NCBI RefSeq assembly: GCF_003611035.1
Contig: NZ_CP030033.1
Location: 4,216,001 to 4,280,000, forward strand
DNA from: Cryobacterium soli
Lineage (GTDB): Bacteria; Actinomycetota; Actinomycetes; Actinomycetales; Microbacteriaceae
Length of the DNA stretch: 64,000 nucleotides
Direction: 5' to 3'
Shown: positions 54,554 to 62,500 of the stretch, in pieces
How the letters are laid out: each line of letters begins with the position of its first letter
How positions within the stretch are numbered: the first letter of the stretch is position 1
Translations under genes and position numbers: made by a program
Notes under the pieces: generated by a model
Databases searched by the model: none
What the model saw: the letters and a program-made list of their open reading frames with translations, nothing else
Told to the model about the DNA's origin: nothing

Positions 54554-57500
54554 CTCCGCCGCCGAGAAGACCCTGTCCCGCTACGACCCCACCGCACAAG
54601 ACGGGTCAGAACCCACCACGAGCGAGCTGCCCGACCTCGGCGACTTCCAGATCGCCGCCGTCGGGGAGACTCCCGTCATCCTGGAGCCGGGGAAGGACCG
54701 CGTCCTCGTCGACGGCAAGACCCTGACGGTGCCGTCGGGAACCATGAAGCTGCAGCAGTCCGGCGCCGACAACGAGCGCGCCATCGTGGCCACCGGCGCC
54801 GAGCTACTGGAAATCCCCCTCGACGGTGCCGAGGACGGTTCGGATGTCGTGACTATCGACGCTTCCATCGAGAAGGCGGAGACCGATCCTGCCGGGGTCT
54901 CCTCTCCGGTGTGGTTGAACGGGTGTGCGCACGGTGCGTGGGGCGGTGTGCAGCGGTATGTGGCCGCCTGTGACTCCAGCGACGTGTTGACGGAGACGAT
55001 TGAGCAGCCGACGCGGGGGTCGGTGTTGGAGTTCCGGGTGAACCGGGATGTGATCGCGTTGAACAACCTGTCGAACGGGAATGTGTGGTTGGTTGATTCG
55101 AATATGCGCTTGGTGGAGAACTGGGAAGAGGTGACTCCGCCGGAGGAGGAAGAGGCTGAGGACGGGACGGAGAAGGCGGCGCAGCAGTCGTTCGAGGACA
55201 CTCTGGCGGAGCGGACGACTGTGAATCGGGCGCCGTTGGCTCGGGATGATGAGTATGGGGTGCGGCCGGGTAAGACGACGGTGTTGCCGGTGTTGGAGAA
55301 CGACACGGATCCTGATGGTGATGTGTTGACGGTGACGAATGTGAGTGGTTTTTCGGCGTCGCAGGGTCGGTTGGATTTCATTGATGGTGGGCGGGCGTTG
55401 CAGTTCACGCCGGCGGTGGCGGTGGCGGGGACGGTGTCGTTCCGGTACACGGTGGCCGATGGTCGGGGTGCGGTGGCTGAGGCGCAGGTGGATGTGTCGA
55501 TGCGTCCGTTGGATCAGAATGTGGCGCCGGTGTCGAACCGGGTCGGTGCGATCAGTGTGGAGCAGGGTCAGCTGGTCAGTTACAACGTGTTGTCGGATTG
55601 GATTGATCCGGACGGCGATGACATTTACCTGGTGTCGGCGTCGCCGACGACGGGCGATGGGGTGCGGTTCGGTCCGGAGGGTTTTGTCACGTTCGAGTCC
55701 AAGACGGCGGAGTTGGGTGTGAAGGAGGTGCAGTTCGTGGTGTCGGACGGCACTCTCACGGCCACGGGTGTGTTGACGGTGGATGTGAAGGCGGCGGGGT
55801 CGTTGAACCCGGTGGGGACTCCGGATTTCACGACGGTGTTCGTGGGGGAGACGGCGTTGATCGAGCCGTTGAAGAATGATGTGACGCCGTCGGGGGCGCC
55901 TCTGGCGTTGATCGGGGTGAATGAGGTTCCCAACGATGTGACTGCGGTGGCGAATCTGGAGCGCGGCACGGTTGCGGTGTCGTCGGGCAAGGCGGGCAGT
56001 TACGTCTTCACGTACAGTCTGGGTGCCGGGGCGGCGTCGAGTGTGGGTTTGATCCGGGTGGATGTGGTGGAGGACCCGGATGAGGTGTTGCCGCCGATCG
56101 CGGTGAAGGACACCGCGTATTTGCGGGCGGGTGAGCCGGTGACGATTCCGGTGTTGGATAACGATGTGTCGCCCAGCGGCCGGGTGCTGGCGGTGCAGTC
56201 GGTGGATCTGAGCACCACGGATGACCTTGTCACGGTGGAGATCCTCACGAACACGGTGTTGCGCGTGACGGCATCCGCGGCGTTGACGCAGCAGGTGCAG
56301 TTCACCTACACGATCAGCGATGGCGAGGGGTCGTCGACGGCCGGCGTGACGGTGGTGCCGGTGCCGCCGTTGATCAAGCATCAGCCGCCGGTCGCGGTCG
56401 ATGACACCGTGTCCGTCCGCGCGGGCGACATCGTCACCGTCCCGGTGCTCGACAACGACTACCACCCCGACTCCGCCACCCTCACGGTGCTTCCGGAACT
56501 GGCCGACACGGCCAACGCCGGCGGACTGGCCTTCGTCACGGGCAACCAGGTGCGTTTCCAGGCCCCGACAGAGCCCGGCGGCTACAGTGTCGTCTACACG
56601 ATCACGGATGCCTTCCAGGAGACCGCGACCGCCACGGTGCGCTTCACCGTGATCGGTCCCGACGACGCCGGTAATCAGGCGCCGACACCCGTACCGCTGA
56701 CCATGCGTACCTTCGCGGACTCCACCATCAAGGTGCAGGTGCCGTTGGACGGCATCGACCCCGACGGCGACTCCGTCTACCTCACCGCAGTGACGAGCGC
56801 TCCCACCCTGGGCCGCATCGTCGACCAGGGCAGCGACTACTTCATCTACGAGGCTTACCCGGGCACCGCGGGAACCGACGTGTTCACCTACCAGGTCGCC
56901 GACACTCTCGGTGCGACGGCCGAGGGCACCGTGCGCATCGGCGTGATCGCGCGACCGGTCGAGTTGCTGCCGCCGAACGCGGTGGATGACGCCATCGAGA
57001 TCAAGCCCGGCCGCACCGGGTCGATCCCCGTGGTCCTGAACGACTCCGACCCGAACGGGTACAAGCTCACCCTGACGAAGAAGCTGCCCGAGGTGGACCC
57101 GGGCCTGACCGCGAAGGTCGACGGCAGCCGCGTCATCGTGGAGGCCCCGGTCGAGGAGGGCACCTACACGCTGCGCTATGAGATCACCAACGGGCACGGC
57201 GGCGCCGACACGGCGTTCGTGCAGGTCAAGGTGACCGAGGACGCCAAGCCGCAGTACCCGGTCGCGATCGACCACTTCGTCGAACCCGAAGAGGTCCTCG
57301 CCGGCACGCCCATCGACGTGCCCGTTCTCGACGGCGCGGAGAACCCCAGCGGCCTCATCGAGGACCTCGTGATCAGCCTCGAAGGCCCCAACACCGGGTC
57401 GGGCACCATCCAGGCGGACGGTACGGTTCGCGTCAAGCCGTCGGATGACCGGCAGGCCATCGCCTACCGGCTCACCAACGAGATCGACAAGCTCGGTGCC

Positions 57501-59360
57501 ACGGCGTTCATCATCGTGCCGCCCACGCCGACGAACGAACCGGCCCAACCGTCGAATCAGCCCTCCACCGAGCCCACGCCCGAGGAAGAGCAGTTCCCGC
57601 CGCCGTTCCTGCGCGATATCGGTCCGCAGGTCGTCAAGATGAACGGTTCCAAGTCCTGGAGCCTCGCCGACATCGTCGAGGTGCCCTCCGGCAAGCCCGC
57701 CCTGCTGCTCAGCGCGACCGCCACGAACAGCGACGGCTCGAACGCCATGACCGGGTCCGCGTCGCTGAGCTTCGTCGCCGCCCGCGACTACCGAGGCCCC
57801 GCATCCGTCACCTTTGTCGTCACCGACGGCACCGGCGCCGGCGACCCGAAGGGACGCCAGGCGACGCTGACCATCCCGATCACGGTCGGCGACCCCGACT
57901 TCGAAGACGTCGCGCCCACCTTCACCCCGCCCAAGGTGACCGTCGAAGCGGGCGAGGCCGCCCAGGTCGTGAACCTGCGTTCCTCCAGCGGGCACCCGAA
58001 CCCTGACATCATCGACAAGCTCAGCTACGGCGGGCTGGCCGGAGCGACGGCGGATGTCGCGGCCACGCTCGACGGCGGCTCCCTCTCGGTCTCGGCTCCG
58101 CTCGGCACCCAACCCGGCACCAAGGTCACGCTGACGTTCACGGTCACCTACAAGGAGTTCACGGTGCCGGGCTCCGTCACCGTCACCGTCGTCTCCTCCA
58201 GCCGCGCCCTGGCCCAGGCCGTCGATGACGCCGGACCCAACGGCACCGGCATCGAGACCACGCCGAGCTCGACCGTGCAGGTGGCTGTCCTCGACAACGA
58301 CTACAACCCGTTCGCCCAGGACGGCAAACCGCTCACCGTCGTCTCCGCCGCCCTCGAACAGGACGTCAGCGGCGGAAAGGCATCCGTCGCCTTCACCGCC
58401 GGCGGCGTCACCATCACCACCGGGCCAGGCGCCACCGGAACCCTCACCGCGGTGTATCGCATCCAGGACGCCACCCGGGATCCGGCCCGCGCCACCCAGG
58501 GACGCATCACCCTGGTCATCCGCGACCGCCCGGACGCGCCCAATGCACCGGCCGCCGCCGAGGGGGACGGGATGGCCACCGTGAGCTTCACCGCCCCGTC
58601 GTCGAACAACTCGCCCATCACCGGCTACACCATCAGCTGGACCGGCGGCGGCAGCAAGGACGTCACCGACGCGACCAGCTACGACATCACCGGGCTGACC
58701 AATGGGTCTAACTACGCCTTCCGGGTGGTCGCCCACAACGCCAAGGGCACGTCGACGGTATCGGCACCCAGCAGCACCGTCACGCCCTACGGAGTACCGG
58801 GCGCGCCCGCCAGCGCCAAGCTCACCGCCTCCAACACGGGCAACGGCGCACTCGGACTCAGCTGGGCGACCCCCGGGAGCACCGGCGGTCGCGGCGTCAC
58901 GAGCTACGAGTACACGTGGCTGGAAGGCACCGGAGTCAGCGGCGGCTCGGCCGCCGACCGCACCGCATCCGCCACCGGCAACGCGAACGAGCGGTACCGT
59001 TTCCAGGTCAAGGCCTGTAACGCGCGCGGCTGCGGCGCCTGGACCACCTCCGACGCGGCGACCCCCACGACGCCGCCGCCGCCCTGGGCGCCCAGCAGCA
59101 ACGCCGCCACCGTGACCAGGACTACCTGCCCGGAAAACCAGGAGTCCTACGACACCAACGTCACGAACGCGTCGAGGGGATGCACCATGAATCCCAGCGG
59201 ATACGTGCAGCCTGGCACGGTCATCGATGCGGTGTGCCACTCGGTGCGACGCGGGGTGCACTACTTCTACTTCCTCACGGAAGACGGAAGCTACAACGGC
59301 TGGTTCATCCCGTCGGCCGACACGTCACGTCCGGACTGGCAGAACATCGGGAACTGCTGA
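54027..59360 (+). CDS. giant Ig-repeat surface protein 1
   Basis: The 1777-residue protein has an N-terminal signal anchor (residues 13-30). It is followed by a ~330-residue domain with propeller-like repeats, then about nine Ig-like modules each opening with a VPVLDNDxxPxG-type motif (for example PVLENDTDPDGD, PVLDNDVSPSGR, PVVLNDSDPNGY). Two fibronectin type III modules (PITGYTISWTGG and VTSYEYTWLEG) and a Cys-bearing C-terminal domain follow. The GTG at 54027 follows GAGGGGA. A cell-wall or exported adhesive role is inferred. Stretches at 54027-54553 and 54993-56479 are nearly identical to the next gene and have G/T-ending codons unlike the rest. Confidence 0.88.
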   Translation: MGTLSSWLRGRRMSASVVVLSVLAGVPLTFAVLHEGFPVTDVDLAARDVWVTNGKQLLAGRLNRQIEELNGSVNAASSAFDVLQDGDDVFLVDESVGSIERIDPAFTTLGERVDVAPGSEMVYGGDSIAVMAPSGDVWVINAAGELSFDPKATDPVLSLGKGGHIAVSPDGVVFGASAAEKTLSRYDPTAQDGSEPTTSELPDLGDFQIAAVGETPVILEPGKDRVLVDGKTLTVPSGTMKLQQSGADNERAIVATGAELLEIPLDGAEDGSDVVTIDASIEKAETDPAGVSSPVWLNGCAHGAWGGVQRYVAACDSSDVLTETIEQPTRGSVLEFRVNRDVIALNNLSNGNVWLVDSNMRLVENWEEVTPPEEEEAEDGTEKAAQQSFEDTLAERTTVNRAPLARDDEYGVRPGKTTVLPVLENDTDPDGDVLTVTNVSGFSASQGRLDFIDGGRALQFTPAVAVAGTVSFRYTVADGRGAVAEAQVDVSMRPLDQNVAPVSNRVGAISVEQGQLVSYNVLSDWIDPDGDDIYLVSASPTTGDGVRFGPEGFVTFESKTAELGVKEVQFVVSDGTLTATGVLTVDVKAAGSLNPVGTPDFTTVFVGETALIEPLKNDVTPSGAPLALIGVNEVPNDVTAVANLERGTVAVSSGKAGSYVFTYSLGAGAASSVGLIRVDVVEDPDEVLPPIAVKDTAYLRAGEPVTIPVLDNDVSPSGRVLAVQSVDLSTTDDLVTVEILTNTVLRVTASAALTQQVQFTYTISDGEGSSTAGVTVVPVPPLIKHQPPVAVDDTVSVRAGDIVTVPVLDNDYHPDSATLTVLPELADTANAGGLAFVTGNQVRFQAPTEPGGYSVVYTITDAFQETATATVRFTVIGPDDAGNQAPTPVPLTMRTFADSTIKVQVPLDGIDPDGDSVYLTAVTSAPTLGRIVDQGSDYFIYEAYPGTAGTDVFTYQVADTLGATAEGTVRIGVIARPVELLPPNAVDDAIEIKPGRTGSIPVVLNDSDPNGYKLTLTKKLPEVDPGLTAKVDGSRVIVEAPVEEGTYTLRYEITNGHGGADTAFVQVKVTEDAKPQYPVAIDHFVEPEEVLAGTPIDVPVLDGAENPSGLIEDLVISLEGPNTGSGTIQADGTVRVKPSDDRQAIAYRLTNEIDKLGATAFIIVPPTPTNEPAQPSNQPSTEPTPEEEQFPPPFLRDIGPQVVKMNGSKSWSLADIVEVPSGKPALLLSATATNSDGSNAMTGSASLSFVAARDYRGPASVTFVVTDGTGAGDPKGRQATLTIPITVGDPDFEDVAPTFTPPKVTVEAGEAAQVVNLRSSSGHPNPDIIDKLSYGGLAGATADVAATLDGGSLSVSAPLGTQPGTKVTLTFTVTYKEFTVPGSVTVTVVSSSRALAQAVDDAGPNGTGIETTPSSTVQVAVLDNDYNPFAQDGKPLTVVSAALEQDVSGGKASVAFTAGGVTITTGPGATGTLTAVYRIQDATRDPARATQGRITLVIRDRPDAPNAPAAAEGDGMATVSFTAPSSNNSPITGYTISWTGGGSKDVTDATSYDITGLTNGSNYAFRVVAHNAKGTSTVSAPSSTVTPYGVPGAPASAKLTASNTGNGALGLSWATPGSTGGRGVTSYEYTWLEGTGVSGGSAADRTASATGNANERYRFQVKACNARGCGAWTTSDAATPTTPPPPWAPSSNAATVTRTTCPENQESYDTNVTNASRGCTMNPSGYVQPGTVIDAVCHSVRRGVHYFYFLTEDGSYNGWFIPSADTSRPDWQNIGNC
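54993..56479. repeat. identical block B of the giant gene pair
   Basis: Matches 60556-62042 over about 1.49 kb with no difference found on reading. It encodes parts of the first Ig-like modules. Flanking sequence on both sides is clearly diverged. Confidence 0.85.
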
Positions 59361-59413
59361 CCCGGGGCAGCGCTGTCCATCACGGCTCGCCGATTCCGAA
59401 CTGCTGATGAACA

Positions 59414-59445
59414 CACCCGCATGGGCAGCGCTCCCCATGCGGGTG
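59414..59445 (+). terminator. stem-loop after giant gene 1
   Basis: CACCCGCATGGG and CCCATGCGGGTG form a perfect 12-bp stem with an eight-base loop. It partly overlaps the conserved upstream block of the next gene. A related ATGGGGA/TCCCCAT hairpin sits in front of giant gene 1. Confidence 0.65.
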
Positions 59446-59480
59446 GCACCCGTTTGCGTGCTAGCGTAAAAGCCGGTCAG
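59443..59480 (+). promoter_or_regulatory. conserved upstream block of giant gene 2
   Basis: Near copy of 53892-53927, containing GTGGCACCCGTT, GCGTGCTAGCGT and AGCCGGTCAGG. The duplication therefore included the control region, and each giant gene may have its own promoter. Confidence 0.5.
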
Positions 59481-59592
59481 GGGGCAGTGCCATTAGTCCC
59501 GGCGTCGGCGAGTCCGGCCCGCACGAGTGGGCACAGCAGCAATTGCGCAGCACCGCATTTCAGTACAGGCAACAGCTACGAGGGGGACACGG

Positions 59593-62500
59593 GTGGGGAC
59601 CCTCAGTTCGTGGTTGCGTGGTCGGCGGATGTCGGCGTCTGTGGTGGTGTTGTCGGTGTTGGCGGGTGTGCCGTTGACGTTTGCGGTGTTGCACGAGGGT
59701 TTTCCGGTGACGGATGTGGATCTTGCGGCGCGGGATGTCTGGGTGACCAACGGTAAGCAGTTGTTGGCGGGTCGGTTGAACCGGCAGATCGAGGAGTTGA
59801 ACGGCTCGGTCAATGCGGCCTCGAGTGCGTTCGATGTGTTGCAGGATGGCGATGATGTTTTCCTCGTCGATGAGAGTGTGGGGTCGATCGAGCGGATCGA
59901 TCCGGCGTTCACGACGTTGGGTGAGCGGGTGGATGTGGCGCCTGGGTCCGAGATGGTCTACGGCGGTGATTCGATCGCGGTGATGGCGCCGTCTGGTGAT
60001 GTGTGGGTGATCAATGCGGCGGGTGAGTTGAGCTTCGACCCGAAGGCCACCGATCCGGTGCTCAGCCTGGGTAAGGGCGGCCACATCGCCGTGTCGCCCG
60101 AGGGTGTCGTCTTCGGCGCCTCGAGCAAGGACCGCACCCTCAGCGCCTTCGACCCCACGGCCGAAGACCCCGCGCCGGTGAAGAGCGATCTTCCCGAACT
60201 CGGAGATTTCCAGATCGCCGCTGTCGGCGAGAAGCCTGTGCTGCTCGACACCGAAAACGGCACCCTCATCGTCGACGGGACGGCCATCGAGCTGCCGGAC
60301 GGTGCGGTCAAGCTGCAGCAGTCCGGGGCCGAACATGATTCGGTCCTCGTGGCCACGGGCAAGTCCCTGCTCGAGATTCCTTTCGACGGCGACACCGACG
60401 GCAGCAACATCGTGGCCGTCGACGCCGAGCTTGCCAGCACTGTGACCGACCCAGCCGGAGTTTCTTCCCCGGTGTGGTTGAACGGGTGTGCGCATGGCGC
60501 CTGGGGCGGAGCCCAGCGGTACCTTGCCGCGTGCGATGGTGCCGAGGTGCTGCGGGAGACGATTGAGCAGCCGACGCGGGGGTCGGTGTTGGAGTTCCGG
60601 GTGAACCGGGATGTGATCGCGTTGAACAACCTGTCGAACGGGAATGTGTGGTTGGTTGATTCGAATATGCGCTTGGTGGAGAACTGGGAAGAGGTGACTC
60701 CGCCGGAGGAGGAAGAGGCTGAGGACGGGACGGAGAAGGCGGCGCAGCAGTCGTTCGAGGACACTCTGGCGGAGCGGACGACTGTGAATCGGGCGCCGTT
60801 GGCTCGGGATGATGAGTATGGGGTGCGGCCGGGTAAGACGACGGTGTTGCCGGTGTTGGAGAACGACACGGATCCTGATGGTGATGTGTTGACGGTGACG
60901 AATGTGAGTGGTTTTTCGGCGTCGCAGGGTCGGTTGGATTTCATTGATGGTGGGCGGGCGTTGCAGTTCACGCCGGCGGTGGCGGTGGCGGGGACGGTGT
61001 CGTTCCGGTACACGGTGGCCGATGGTCGGGGTGCGGTGGCTGAGGCGCAGGTGGATGTGTCGATGCGTCCGTTGGATCAGAATGTGGCGCCGGTGTCGAA
61101 CCGGGTCGGTGCGATCAGTGTGGAGCAGGGTCAGCTGGTCAGTTACAACGTGTTGTCGGATTGGATTGATCCGGACGGCGATGACATTTACCTGGTGTCG
61201 GCGTCGCCGACGACGGGCGATGGGGTGCGGTTCGGTCCGGAGGGTTTTGTCACGTTCGAGTCCAAGACGGCGGAGTTGGGTGTGAAGGAGGTGCAGTTCG
61301 TGGTGTCGGACGGCACTCTCACGGCCACGGGTGTGTTGACGGTGGATGTGAAGGCGGCGGGGTCGTTGAACCCGGTGGGGACTCCGGATTTCACGACGGT
61401 GTTCGTGGGGGAGACGGCGTTGATCGAGCCGTTGAAGAATGATGTGACGCCGTCGGGGGCGCCTCTGGCGTTGATCGGGGTGAATGAGGTTCCCAACGAT
61501 GTGACTGCGGTGGCGAATCTGGAGCGCGGCACGGTTGCGGTGTCGTCGGGCAAGGCGGGCAGTTACGTCTTCACGTACAGTCTGGGTGCCGGGGCGGCGT
61601 CGAGTGTGGGTTTGATCCGGGTGGATGTGGTGGAGGACCCGGATGAGGTGTTGCCGCCGATCGCGGTGAAGGACACCGCGTATTTGCGGGCGGGTGAGCC
61701 GGTGACGATTCCGGTGTTGGATAACGATGTGTCGCCCAGCGGCCGGGTGCTGGCGGTGCAGTCGGTGGATCTGAGCACCACGGATGACCTTGTCACGGTG
61801 GAGATCCTCACGAACACGGTGTTGCGCGTGACGGCATCCGCGGCGTTGACGCAGCAGGTGCAGTTCACCTACACGATCAGCGATGGCGAGGGGTCGTCGA
61901 CGGCCGGCGTGACGGTGGTGCCGGTGCCGCCGTTGATCAAGCATCAGCCGCCGGTCGCGGTCGATGACACCGTGTCCGTCCGCGCGGGCGACATCGTCAC
62001 CGTCCCGGTGCTCGACAACGACTACCACCCCGACTCCGCCACGATGACCGTGGACCCCGACCTCACCGACACCGAGGACGTGGGAGGCCTGGCGTTCGTG
62101 TCCGGCAACAGCGTGCGCTTCCAGGCCCCCGACCAACCCGGCGCCTACAGCGTGGCGTACCGGATCAGCGACGCATTCGCCGAAACGGCCACGGCGACCG
62201 TGCGCTTCACGGTCATCGGTCCGGATGACGCCGGCAACCGCCCGCCGACCCCGCTGCCGCTGACCATGCGCACGTTCGCGGACTCCACCATCAAGGTGCA
62301 GGTGCCGTTGGACGGCATCGACCCCGACGGCGACTCCGTCTACCTCACCGCGGTCACGTCGACTCCGGAACTCGGCCGCATCGTCGACCAGGGCAGCGAC
62401 TACTTCGTCTACGAGGCCTTCCCCGGCACCGCCGGAACCGACGCCTTCACGTATCAGGTGGCCGACACCCTCGGTGCGACGGCCGAGGGCACCGTGCGCA

